A stretch of DNA of 64,000 nt from NCBI GenBank assembly GCA_016871805.1, contig VHCG01000002.1, positions 1 to 64,000 on the forward strand, in the 5' to 3' direction. Below are positions 12,662 through 21,887 of the stretch, in pieces. The notes beneath the pieces are model-generated. The model saw nothing but the letters and a program-made list of their open reading frames with translations, was not told the DNA's origin and made no database searches. How positions within the stretch are numbered: the stretch's first letter is position 1; each line of letters opens with the position of its first letter. The stretch comes from Verrucomicrobiota bacterium (GTDB lineage Bacteria; Verrucomicrobiota; Verrucomicrobiia; Limisphaerales; UBA9464). The position numbers were made by a program, and so were the translations under genes.

Positions 12662-14812
12662 TCAGTAGGGCAGGGGGAATCGGGCCGTGAGCGCCTTCAC
12701 CCGGTCCCTGACCTGGCGCGCCTTTTCGATATTGGCGATGTCCAGCAGGACCTCCGAGATCATATCACCGATCTCACTCATCTCCTTCTGGCACATCCCG
12801 CGGGTCGTGACAGCCGGAGTGCCGAAGCGTATGCCGGACGCCTCGAAGGGGGAGCGGGTCTCGAACGGGATCGTATTCTTGTTCGTGGTGATTCCCGCCT
12901 CGTCGAGAGCCAGCTGGGATTGCTTGCCGGTGAGTCCGCGTGCCCCGACATCGACGAGCATCAGATGGTTCTCGGTTCCTCCCGAAACCAGCCTGAACCC
13001 GTTGCGTTTCATCGCCTCCGCGAGGGCGAAGGCGTTGTCGACGATCTGCTGCTGATAGGCTTTGAATGAGGGCTGAAGCGCTTCGAGGAAGCAGACGGCC
13101 TTGGCGGCGATGACGTGCATCAGCGGTCCTCCTTGGATCCCTGGGAAGACCTGGGAGTCGATCGCCTTGGCGTAGGGGGCCTTGCAAAGGATCAGGCCGC
13201 CGCGCGGACCCCGGAGGGTCTTGTGTGTTGTTGTTGTGACGAAGTCGGCGAAGGGCACGGGACTCGGATGCACCCCTGCCGCCACGAGCCCAGCGATGTG
13301 TGCGATGTCGGCAAGAAGGAGGGCTCCAACCTCCTTCGCAATCTCTCCCATCCGCTCGAACTCGATCCGCCTTGGATAGGCGGATGCGCCGACGGTGATC
13401 ATCCTCGGCCGGTGCTCTCTCGCCATCGAGGCGAGCTGGTCATAGTCGATCCGTTCGTCCTCCTTGCGGACACCATAATGGACGATCTCAAAGAATTTAC
13501 CCGAGAAGTTCGCCTTGTTGCCGTGGGTCAGATGTCCGCCATGAGAAAGATCCATGGTCAGCAGTTTGTCTCCGGGTTTCAGCATGGCGAAGTAGACGGC
13601 CATGTTGGCTCCCGATCCGGAATGGGGCTGCACGTTGGCGTGCTCGGCACCGAACAGTTGCCGAGCACGTTCGATCGCCAGCCTCTCGGCCTCGTCCACG
13701 TGCTCACAGCCGCCGTACCAACGCTTCCCGGGATATCCCTCGGCGTATTTGTTGGTCAGGACGCTGCCCTGTGCCGCCATCACGGCCGGGCTCGTGAAAT
13801 TCTCGGAGGCGATGAGCTCGATGTGCTCCTGCTGGCGCTGACGCTCCTTCTGGACGATCTGCGCGATGCTGGGGTCTGTGGATTCTAGGCTGTTGTGGAT
13901 GTCAGGCATGTCTTCGATTTTCTGGATTCGGCGCTCGTGGCGGCCGCCCTCGAATCGGGCTTCCACAAACGCATGGAGAATCTTCATGCAGTCGGCGGCG
14001 GAGTTGTTGCGGGCCCCGAGGCACAGGACATTCGCATCGTTGTGCTGGCGCGTCAGACGTGCCATCTCCTCGCTCGTCACAAGAGCCGCGCGTATGCCGG
14101 TGACCTTGTTCGCGGCCATGCTCATGCCGATGCCGGTCGAACAGCAGAGCAACCCCAGCGAGGCTTGTCCCGAAGCAACGCGATGGGACACCTCGTGGGC
14201 GTAGTCTGGATAGTCCGTGGACTCCTTTGAGTGGGCCCCAACATCCTCGTAGGACAATCCGATCCTCCGAAGCTCGCCCAAAAGTTCCTCCTTGAGATCG
14301 AATCCAGCATGGTCGGATCCCACCGCGAACGCGATCCGCGCCGTCGGACGCAAGGGTTGCAGTACCGAGGAAACGAGCAGGGCCTCGATGCCGCATTTGA
14401 TCTGATCCCGGCACGACAGATATTCCTCGAGAGACCCGCCGATCGGATCGGCTATATCCTGGTCCTTGGGCCTGAGACGCGTGTTGAACTGGCCCAGGGT
14501 GAATGTCTTTGTCGACGCCTGCGGATAAAGATAGAGGAGGTTGTCCACATGGCCGCGGGTCAGGCCCAGGATCAACGTCGCCTCCTCCACCAGCCGGGCA
14601 TTGACCATCTGGGAGCGGTGGCCGGAGATGTCGACACCCGACAGGCGCATCGCCTTGACGGCATTGGGGCTTGGGGGTTGGCCATTGATGGCTCCCGTGC
14701 CGGCCGAAACGACTCTCCAATTCCCGGTATCCGCGAGGACGTTACGCGCGATGCCCTCTGCCATGGGACTGCGGCAGGTGTTTCCAGTGCACACGAACAG
14801 GAGGGTTTTCAT
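12662..14812 (-). CDS. Trifunctional fusion: LMW protein-tyrosine/arginine phosphatase (YwlE-like) - ribose-5-phosphate isomerase B - serine hydroxymethyltransferase
   Basis: Single 716-aa [17 protein letters not shown]...DPIGGS (aa 1-~155), [14 protein letters not shown]...[20 protein letters not shown] (~158-300), MPDIHNS...[14 protein letters not shown] (302-716). Confidence 0.93.
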   Translation of the reverse strand: MKTLLFVCTGNTCRSPMAEGIARNVLADTGNWRVVSAGTGAINGQPPSPNAVKAMRLSGVDISGHRSQMVNARLVEEATLILGLTRGHVDNLLYLYPQASTKTFTLGQFNTRLRPKDQDIADPIGGSLEEYLSCRDQIKCGIEALLVSSVLQPLRPTARIAFAVGSDHAGFDLKEELLGELRRIGLSYEDVGAHSKESTDYPDYAHEVSHRVASGQASLGLLCCSTGIGMSMAANKVTGIRAALVTSEEMARLTRQHNDANVLCLGARNNSAADCMKILHAFVEARFEGGRHERRIQKIEDMPDIHNSLESTDPSIAQIVQKERQRQQEHIELIASENFTSPAVMAAQGSVLTNKYAEGYPGKRWYGGCEHVDEAERLAIERARQLFGAEHANVQPHSGSGANMAVYFAMLKPGDKLLTMDLSHGGHLTHGNKANFSGKFFEIVHYGVRKEDERIDYDQLASMAREHRPRMITVGASAYPRRIEFERMGEIAKEVGALLLADIAHIAGLVAAGVHPSPVPFADFVTTTTHKTLRGPRGGLILCKAPYAKAIDSQVFPGIQGGPLMHVIAAKAVCFLEALQPSFKAYQQQIVDNAFALAEAMKRNGFRLVSGGTENHLMLVDVGARGLTGKQSQLALDEAGITTNKNTIPFETRSPFEASGIRFGTPAVTTRGMCQKEMSEIGDMISEVLLDIANIEKARQVRDRVKALTARFPLPY

Positions 14813-15026
14813 CAGCGTTGCCGACCGAAGGTGGGAGTGGTGCCCCGATGCGTCAACGCATCACTCAATGGGAGAGACGCGCTGTGCGAAGTCCAATCCC
14901 GGGTCATCCCATTCCTGGGGCGTTCCAGGTGCTTCAAAGCCCTCGATCCATCCAAGGGCTCCAGGGCTGTTTTCCTGTTTCTGGATCGCGGGAAACCACG
15001 GAAATCCTCCTGACAGGAGGATCTTT

Positions 15027-15437
15027 TTACTTGTCCGGCAGGCTCACGGTGCCGCCGGCCTCGATGGTCATCTTGGGCATCTTGAGGCGCGAGGAGATGG
15101 TGGCGGTGGGCTGGGTGCCGACGTTGTTGATGTTGTAGGTCTCGCCCATCACCGAGACCGGGAACTTGCCGTTGGAGAAATAGGCGGCGAGGTCGGTCTC
15201 GCTGGGCGTGTCGTTGTCGCCCTTCTTCTGGTCGGCCGCCCAGAGCTGCTTCTGGTTGTCGATCACCCGCAGGTTGTTGATGATCGCGTTGTAGCGGCTG
15301 GTGGCCAGGGAACCATTGATGTTCGGGATCGCGATCATCGCCAGCAGACCGATGATCATGACCACGATCATGATCTCGATCAGGGTGAAGCCCGACTGGA
15401 GGCGGACGGCGGGACGCAGGGCAGGATGGAGTTTCAT
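15027..15437 (-). CDS. Type IV pilin/type II secretion pseudopilin-like protein
   Basis: Prepilin N-terminus GFTLIEIMIVVMIIGLLAMIAIPN. Confidence 0.9.
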   Translation of the reverse strand: MKLHPALRPAVRLQSGFTLIEIMIVVMIIGLLAMIAIPNINGSLATSRYNAIINNLRVIDNQKQLWAADQKKGDNDTPSETDLAAYFSNGKFPVSVMGETYNINNVGTQPTATISSRLKMPKMTIEAGGTVSLPDK

Positions 15438-15538
15438 GACGATACGCTCGTGACGTTGTAGGGCAGGGTCAACACCCCGAACAAGAAAAGGTTCCGACAC
15501 GACCCGGTCCACGCCCGTTTGCTTCGACCGCCGCATCC

Positions 15539-16261
15539 TCAGGTGGCCCTGGAATCCTCGATGCGGACCCGGGCGATCCGGCGACGCTGATACCAGCCGA
15601 CCCCGATGAGGTCATGGATCCCTCGCCCCAGACGGTTCCAGACGCCGTACTTGGAGACTCCGGCGACCCTGGGTCGATGGTTGACCGGCACCTCCCGGCA
15701 TCGGAAGCCGCCTCCGGCAACCAGGATCGGCAGGAACCGATGGAGTCCGTTGAACGGGAAGACGCCGTCGAGGCACTCCCGACGAAACGCCCGCAGGGCA
15801 CAGCCGGTGTCGGCGAAGTCGGCACGAAGCGCGGCCTTGCGTGCCGCACGGGCGATGCGGGAGGAGATCTTGCGGACCAGCGAGTCCTGGCGATTGACGC
15901 GGTGGCCGCAGACAAAATCGACCTCGCCCAGCAGGCCCAGCATCCGGGGCAGCTCTGCGGGATCGTTCTGGAGATCGCCATCGAGGGTGCAGAGCAGGGG
16001 AGCCGTGCTACCGGCAATGCCGGTCCAGACCGCCGCGCTCTGGCCACGGTTCTGGGTGTGGCGCAGTCCCCGCACCCGCGCGTCCGCCCGCTGTGCCTGG
16101 GTTATCCGAGCCCAGGTGTCGTCGGTGCTGGAATCGTCCACCAGCACGATCTCCCAGGTCCGCTTCTCGGCGGCGAAGACCCGGACCAGTTCGTCGACGA
16201 GCGGTTGGACGTTGTCGGACTCGTTGAAGAGCGGGACGACGATGGCGATTTTAGCGGACAC
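15539..16261 (-). CDS. Family 2 glycosyltransferase (dolichol-phosphate mannosyltransferase-like)
   Basis: IAIVVPLFNESDNVQPLVDEL, VLVDDSSTDDT, CTLDGDLQNDPAE. Confidence 0.9.
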   Translation of the reverse strand: MSAKIAIVVPLFNESDNVQPLVDELVRVFAAEKRTWEIVLVDDSSTDDTWARITQAQRADARVRGLRHTQNRGQSAAVWTGIAGSTAPLLCTLDGDLQNDPAELPRMLGLLGEVDFVCGHRVNRQDSLVRKISSRIARAARKAALRADFADTGCALRAFRRECLDGVFPFNGLHRFLPILVAGGGFRCREVPVNHRPRVAGVSKYGVWNRLGRGIHDLIGVGWYQRRRIARVRIEDSRAT

Positions 16262-16389
16262 TGGGTTCAGGTTATGGGGTTTTCATCCAGAGGGTAAGGG
16301 GGATTTGAGGAGGGACGGCGGAGGGGGCTCAGACGGGGACGCGAAGACGCGGAGCGCGACGGAGAAAATAAGGATCCTTGGAAGGATGG

Positions 16390-16411
16390 GTGATGCGGTG
16401 CCCTGTATCAC
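16390..16411. repeat. Dispersed palindrome copy 1 (GTGATGCGGTGCCCTGTATCAC)
   Basis: 22-nt near-palindrome matching the copies at 20412 and 28014. Confidence 0.8.
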
Positions 16412-16500
16412 CAGGGGTATCCCGTCGATTGGAGGACCGGGATGCAACCTGTCGCCCGGGACGGCAGGTCCTTCATCCGAGCCATCCCGAGCCACCCCGT

Positions 16501-16525
16501 GTTGCTCTGTGTTGCTCTGTGTTGC
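16501..16525. repeat. 10-bp tandem repeat GTTGCTCTGT, about 2.5 copies
   Basis: gttgctctgt gttgctctgt gttgc read directly. Confidence 0.75.
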
Positions 16526-16567
16526 CGCTTGTTTCGACCCGGGGTTCCACGGGACACTTCGTCTCTC

Positions 16568-17359
16568 GTGAGTGGACGTCTCCAGGGACAATCCATCGTC
16601 GTGGTCGGGGGCACGGCCGGTCTTGGCCGATCCGCCGTGTTGGCCTGCATCCGCGAGGGCGCCCGGGTGGTCGTGGTGGGACGTGATCTCGCGAAGGCTG
16701 CGGCACTCGAGGCCGAACTGGGGGCGTCGGTCCGCGTCCTCTGCGGGGATGCCACGGAACCGTCCACACCGGAAGCCGCGGTGGCTCTGGCCGTGTCGGC
16801 CTTCGGTCGACTCGACGGGCTGTACCACGTGGCCGGGGGCAGTGGTCGACGCCGTGGCGACGGACCGCTCCATCTCCTGACCGATGAGGGCTGGGACTTC
16901 ACGCTCCGGACCAACCTGTCCTCCGTGGTCTATTCCAACCGCGCCGCCACCCGGCAGTTCCTCGCCCAGGGCACGTCGGGCAGCGTCGTGAACTGCGGAT
17001 CGGTTCTCGCCTCCTCCCCGTCGCCACCCTATTTTGCGACCCATGCCTACGCCGCGGCGAAGGCGGGACTGATCGGTCTGACCCGTTCGGCTGCGGCTGA
17101 ATACGCGGTCCGGGACATCCGGTTCAACGTCGTGGCCCCGGGTCTCGTCGCCACTCCGATGTCGCAACGAGCCCAGTCGGACGAGGCGATCCAGCGATTT
17201 CTGCGGACCAAGCAGCCTCTCGATGGAGGACGGATGGGGGTTCCGGGCGACGTCGATGGCGCAGTCGTCTGGCTGTTGTCGGCGGAGAGTGCCTTCGTCA
17301 CCGGACAGGTGATCGCGGTCGACGGGGGCTGGTCCGTGTCGGAAGGGCAACGATCATGA
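16568..17359 (+). CDS. Short-chain dehydrogenase/reductase
   Basis: GGTAGLGRS Rossmann motif, YAAAKAG active site, C-terminal ITGQVIAVDGG-like end; GTG start (open frame begins at 16442). Confidence 0.9.
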   Translation: MSGRLQGQSIVVVGGTAGLGRSAVLACIREGARVVVVGRDLAKAAALEAELGASVRVLCGDATEPSTPEAAVALAVSAFGRLDGLYHVAGGSGRRRGDGPLHLLTDEGWDFTLRTNLSSVVYSNRAATRQFLAQGTSGSVVNCGSVLASSPSPPYFATHAYAAAKAGLIGLTRSAAAEYAVRDIRFNVVAPGLVATPMSQRAQSDEAIQRFLRTKQPLDGGRMGVPGDVDGAVVWLLSAESAFVTGQVIAVDGGWSVSEGQRS

Positions 17360-18294
17360 GTCATGGTTCAATGAAGGTGGAATCGTACGCGTTGGGATTG
17401 GATCTGGGCGGCACGTCCGTGAAGGCGGTCGCCCTCGATGGGGATGTTCTGGTGGGCCAGGACCACGAGCCGTTCGACCTGGCCGAGCCGATGGCGTTCG
17501 CCGGGGCCATGGAACGCGTGGTGGGTCGGTTCACCGAGCGGCTCGGTCGACCCTTGTCCATCGGGGTCTCGGCGCCCGGAATCCTGGCGCTCGACGATCG
17601 GAGCATCGCCCACATGCCCAGACGATTCGAGGGACTGGAGGGGCTGGTGTGGGGTGATCGACTGGGGCGATCCGAGGGGGTCCCGGTGGTGAACGACGCA
17701 AATGCCGCACTGCTGGGCGAGGTGGGATTTGGGGCAGGTCGGGGGGCGCGCCACGCAGTCCTTCTCACGCTGGGCACCGGCGTGGGTGGGGCGGTGCTGT
17801 CAGACGGACGCCTCCTGCGCGGTCACACCGGCAAGGCCGGGCATCTCGGTCATGTGTCGCTCAATCCCGAGGGTGCCCCCGACATCTGCAATGCGCCGGG
17901 CAGCCTCGAGGATGCCATGGGCAACCACAATGTCGGTTCCAGGACGGCGGGGCGCTTTGCGACGACCCATGACCTGGTCCGGGCGGTGGAGTCCGGTGAT
18001 GAGGGAGCCCGTGGGATCTGGCTGCGCTCCGTCCGGACCCTCGCCGCGGCGATCGCGTCGTTCGGGAACGTCCTCGATCCCGAGGTGGTGATCGTCGGAG
18101 GCGGTGTGGCCCGGGCGGGCGAGACGCTGTTCGGCCCTCTGCGGACCCTGCTGGCCGACATGGAGTGGCGTCCGGGCGGCAAGGGCCTGCGACTCGTCCC
18201 GGCCGAGCTCGGAGAACTGGCAGGGGCCCATGGGGCTGCGCTCTGGGGACGTCGGGGGTTTCCTCCTCAAGACAGTTCCAACGGATTGTTGTGA
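17356..18294 (+). CDS. ROK-family sugar kinase
   Basis: LGLDLGGTSVKAVALDG, VVNDANAALLGE, TLGTGVGGAV, GHLGHVSLNPEGA; 4-bp overlap with the SDR gene. Confidence 0.9.
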   Translation: MSHGSMKVESYALGLDLGGTSVKAVALDGDVLVGQDHEPFDLAEPMAFAGAMERVVGRFTERLGRPLSIGVSAPGILALDDRSIAHMPRRFEGLEGLVWGDRLGRSEGVPVVNDANAALLGEVGFGAGRGARHAVLLTLGTGVGGAVLSDGRLLRGHTGKAGHLGHVSLNPEGAPDICNAPGSLEDAMGNHNVGSRTAGRFATTHDLVRAVESGDEGARGIWLRSVRTLAAAIASFGNVLDPEVVIVGGGVARAGETLFGPLRTLLADMEWRPGGKGLRLVPAELGELAGAHGAALWGRRGFPPQDSSNGLL

Positions 18295-18361
18295 TCCGGG
18301 GGCCGAAATAGCTCTTGGCCCCGGCGGGTGCCGCGGGCGAGTTTCATCCGGATACATCACC

Positions 18362-19078
18362 ATGGGACGGCATCTCAAGTGGACCCACGTCTACCGGCTC
18401 TACGAATGGGCGGAGCCACTCCTGAACCAGACCGTCGCCAAGGAATCGCTGCCCGCGGGCGACCGGATCGTGGTGCTGGCACCGCACATCGATGACGAGA
18501 CCATCGGCTGCGGCGGCGTCCTGGTGAAGCATGTGCGGGCCGGGAAACGGGTCGCGATCCTGACCTTTGCCGACTGCACCCCGGAACGCATCGTGGAGGG
18601 TCGTGCCGCCGGTGCGGTGCTGGGGGTGCAGCGTCAGGACTTCCTTCCGTTCCCGTCGAAGACCCTGTCGGGCAACCGCGACGCCTTTGCGGCCCTTGTG
18701 GCCTTTCTCCGCGAGGAGACACCGAATCTGGTCTATGTGCCGAGCCTGCTGGACCGACACACCGACCACGTGGTCCTCAACCAGATGCTGGCCCGGGCGA
18801 CACGTGAGACGGGCCAGCGGCCGATGGTCTATGGCTATGAGGTGTGGAGCACCCTCACACCGAACGTGGCGGTCGATATCACCGCGGAGCAGCCGCTCAA
18901 GGCCCGGGCCCTCGACTGTTTCACGAGCCAGAACCTGTCCAACAACTGGGTCGATGCCGCGATGGGACTGAACCGATACCGCGGCATCACGACCAGCGCC
19001 GGACTCTACGCGGAGGCCTTCCATCGTCTGACGGCGGCACGACATCGGGAGTTGGTGGGACGTCTGTGGAAGGTCTGA
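18362..19078 (+). CDS. PIG-L/LmbE-family N-deacetylase
   Basis: VLAPHIDDETIGCGGVLVKH and DRHTDHVVLNQML. Confidence 0.9.
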   Translation: MGRHLKWTHVYRLYEWAEPLLNQTVAKESLPAGDRIVVLAPHIDDETIGCGGVLVKHVRAGKRVAILTFADCTPERIVEGRAAGAVLGVQRQDFLPFPSKTLSGNRDAFAALVAFLREETPNLVYVPSLLDRHTDHVVLNQMLARATRETGQRPMVYGYEVWSTLTPNVAVDITAEQPLKARALDCFTSQNLSNNWVDAAMGLNRYRGITTSAGLYAEAFHRLTAARHRELVGRLWKV

Positions 19079-19083
19079 TCGGC

Positions 19084-20211
19084 ATGCATGTCGTCCAACT
19101 CCTGGCGGGAACGGGGCAGGGTGGGGCCGATCGGGTGGCCATCGCTCTGGGCCGTGGTCTCCAGGCCGCGGGTCATCGTGTGACCTTTGGGGTGGCGCCC
19201 TATTTCCTGGCAAACCGTCCGGGTGTCGGTCACGAGCACGAGTGCTGGGAGATCCCCCGGTTCCGTGGACTTCCCTGGCGGTCGCTCCAGGAGTTCAACC
19301 GCAGGGCTGCGGAGGCCGACCTCGTGGTCACCCACGATTCCGGAGCCCGCCACTTCGCGATCTACGCCAAGCTCACTGGGCTCCGGCCGCCGGTGTGGTT
19401 CTACCGGCACTGCATCAGTGGCACGACCCGCTTCGGAGGGGTCCAGCTCCATCGACTGGTCGCACGACACCATGTGGCGGTCAGCGACATCATCGCACGG
19501 AGCCTCATCGACAGCGGCTATCCCCGCCGGCAGGTGACCCGCATCCATGGAGCGATCGACCTTGCCCCGTTCCTCGAGCCGCGTCGGGACCGGGTGGAGG
19601 CGCTGCGGGCCTCGCTGATCCAGGGGCTGCCCGAGGGAACCGTCGTGGTGGGCATGGTGGGTCGACTCCATCTGGGCAAGGAGTGGCGACCCGACCGGCC
19701 GGACTTCAAAGGGTACGATGTCCTCTTCGGAGCGCTCGCGAAGGCCCGGTTTCCCTGGAGGGTCCTCACCCTGGGGCCGGCCCGTCCGGAGGAGCTGGAT
19801 GCGGTCCGACAGATCGCCCACCACCAAGGGGCCGACCCGGACCGGATCCTCTTCGCCGGCTTCGTGGATGATCCCGCGTCCCATGTCGCGCTGATGGACA
19901 TCAACGTCCTGCCCTCCCGGAAGGAGGGGTTGGGTTTGACGGTGATCGAAAGCATGGTGGCGGGGGTGCCCACGCTGGGCAGCCGGAGCGGGGGCATCCG
20001 GGAGATCATTGAGGACGGGGTCAGTGGACTGCTGTTCGAGGAAGGCAACGCCGAGGCCCTCCATGCCGCGCTGGAACGGGTGGTCGGTTCACCGGACCTC
20101 CGCAGGACCCTTTCCGAGCAGGGGCGTCACCGGGCCAGGACGGTGTTCGACGCCCCGGTGATGGTGTCGGCCTTCGAGGCGTTGATGCGGCGGGAGCTCC
20201 AGGGGCGGTGA
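19084..20211 (+). CDS. GT4-like glycosyltransferase
   Basis: MHVVQLLAGTGQGGADRVA; C-terminal LPSRKEGLGLTVIESMVAGVPTLGSRSGGIREII. Confidence 0.9.
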   Translation: MHVVQLLAGTGQGGADRVAIALGRGLQAAGHRVTFGVAPYFLANRPGVGHEHECWEIPRFRGLPWRSLQEFNRRAAEADLVVTHDSGARHFAIYAKLTGLRPPVWFYRHCISGTTRFGGVQLHRLVARHHVAVSDIIARSLIDSGYPRRQVTRIHGAIDLAPFLEPRRDRVEALRASLIQGLPEGTVVVGMVGRLHLGKEWRPDRPDFKGYDVLFGALAKARFPWRVLTLGPARPEELDAVRQIAHHQGADPDRILFAGFVDDPASHVALMDINVLPSRKEGLGLTVIESMVAGVPTLGSRSGGIREIIEDGVSGLLFEEGNAEALHAALERVVGSPDLRRTLSEQGRHRARTVFDAPVMVSAFEALMRRELQGR

Positions 20212-20348
20212 GGGCAAGGGCGGCTGATGGAGTGGGACTCGCATCACTGGGGGCACCTGGTGCTCCCTTTGAGGGCATGGCTTGAGCTGGGTCGATGGAG
20301 GAATCGGGACGGTCTGGCAGCGGTTGAGCCTCGGGTGGGTGGGTCTTT

Positions 20349-20384
20349 GCACCCAGTGGCCCAGAGCACTGGTCCACCCACCGG
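20349..20384. repeat. 36-bp intergenic repeat, copy A
   Basis: GCACCCAGTGGCCCAGAGCACTGGTCCACCCACCGG; 31/36 identical to 28155-28190. Confidence 0.75.
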
Positions 20385-20411
20385 GTACAGGTTCTGGTGT
20401 GGCAAGGGTCG

Positions 20412-20433
20412 GTGATGCAGTGCCCTGCATCAC
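20412..20433. repeat. Dispersed palindrome copy 2 (GTGATGCAGTGCCCTGCATCAC)
   Basis: Perfect 9-bp inverted repeat with TGCC spacer. Confidence 0.85.
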
Positions 20434-20453
20434 GGGGTGGCCCGCCGAAAGCC

Positions 20454-21137
20454 TCAATCTGTCGTGAGCGCCCTGAGGTTCGTCTGCAGCTCGAGGGCCA
20501 GACGGTTCCGCTCCGCTTCGTCGAGGTCCGGGGGAATCTGCATCACCGGGCCGACCCGGATGTGACAGCGTCCGAAGGGCAGCGGGATGAGGAAGCCGTC
20601 CCAGCTCCTGAGCTGGAGCCTCCGGGTGAGGTGGTAGGAGATTGGCAGGATGGGGACGCCGGTATGCTGGGCGAGGGCGATGACGCCAGGCTTGACCTCA
20701 TAGCGGGGACCCCGGGGTCCATCGGGAGTGACGGCCAGGTCGTAGCCGCGTCGGGCCAGTGCGACCATCTCCACCAGGGCTTGGGCACCCCGTCGGCTGG
20801 AGGAGCCCCGGACCGCGACAGCGCCCAACAGTTCCAAGACGCGTGCGGCAATGGCTCCATCACGGCTCGCGCTCGCCACCGAGGCGAGGCGTCGTCGGCC
20901 CTGCGATGGATCCCCGAGGATGTGCCGGTACAGCTCCGGGGCGAGCAGCTGGCGGTTGTGCCAGACGGCGAAGATGACGGGGCGACTCGACTGCGGCTGG
21001 ATCAATCCCGTCGGATCCTCGAGGTGCCACTGGATCGTGGCGCTGGCGAGCCGGGCGACGGACCAGGCGGCCCGGGCCGCAAGGCGCCCCCCGAAGGTTG
21101 GGGCATGGGGGCGGGACGGAGGGGATGCGGTCGACAT
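20454..21137 (-). CDS. DUF374-type lysophospholipid acyltransferase-like protein
   Basis: VIFAVWHNRQLLAPELYR, SASRDGAIAARVLE, GSSSRRGAQAL, TPDGPRGPRYEVKPG. Confidence 0.85.
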   Translation of the reverse strand: MSTASPPSRPHAPTFGGRLAARAAWSVARLASATIQWHLEDPTGLIQPQSSRPVIFAVWHNRQLLAPELYRHILGDPSQGRRRLASVASASRDGAIAARVLELLGAVAVRGSSSRRGAQALVEMVALARRGYDLAVTPDGPRGPRYEVKPGVIALAQHTGVPILPISYHLTRRLQLRSWDGFLIPLPFGRCHIRVGPVMQIPPDLDEAERNRLALELQTNLRALTTD

Positions 21138-21182
21138 GGTTCCGGGAGGACGGGAAATCCGGGGCGGGGAGGACGGGGTCTT

Positions 21183-21797
21183 TCAGGCACCCCTCTTGAG
21201 ACAGGCCCTGACGAGTTGTTCCACGGATGCCGACTCGCCGAGGAGGCTCATCGCGCCACGGACGGACGTGGTGGCGTCGGCGGCCTTGAATCCCAGGGCC
21301 ACGAGCGCCGCGACGGCGTCCTGGAGTGTCGTGCCGTCGCTCGGGGTGTTCGGGTTCGCGACGCCGGAGGCGCCGGGTGCTCCGGGCGCGAGGCCGCCCA
21401 GCTTGTCCTTGAGTTCGACCACAATCCGTTCGGCCGTCTTGCGGCCGACGCCGGAGATGCTGGAGAGCGACTTGATGTCGCCGGAGGTCACGGCGGCCTG
21501 GAAGGCGCCCACGCTGAGTCTGCTGAGGACGTTGAGGGCGAGCTTCGGTCCGATGCCGGAGACGGTGTGGACGAGCAGACGGAAGAGGTCGCGTTCCGCA
21601 GCGGTCATGAAGCCGAAAAGGATGTGGGCATCCTCTCGGACCGCCAGGTGGGTGAGGATCCGGACCTCCTGTCCGACCGGCGGCAGCCGGTCGAATGACG
21701 ACAGCGGGATCAGCACCTCGTAGCCGACACCGTTGACATCGAGCGTGATCACCGACGGGAGGGCCTCGGTCAGCCGGCCATGGAGGAATGCGATCAT
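21183..21797 (-). CDS. ruvA: Holliday junction helicase subunit RuvA
   Basis: MIAFLHGRLTEALPSVITLDVNGVGYEV...HTVSGIGPKLALNVLS...ISGVGRKTAERIVVELKDKL. Confidence 0.97.
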   Translation of the reverse strand: MIAFLHGRLTEALPSVITLDVNGVGYEVLIPLSSFDRLPPVGQEVRILTHLAVREDAHILFGFMTAAERDLFRLLVHTVSGIGPKLALNVLSRLSVGAFQAAVTSGDIKSLSSISGVGRKTAERIVVELKDKLGGLAPGAPGASGVANPNTPSDGTTLQDAVAALVALGFKAADATTSVRGAMSLLGESASVEQLVRACLKRGA

Positions 21798-21887
21798 CGG
21801 GCTGGCAAGTGAACCAAGGGGCCAGCGCCCCTGCAAAGCTTCCCGTGCATTGGCGGCGATGGCGTCGCAACGGCTCCGTGTCGCGGA

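Noticed and set aside
16283-17350. 355-aa minus-strand ORF opposite the SDR
   Set aside because: SDR motifs are clear on the plus strand
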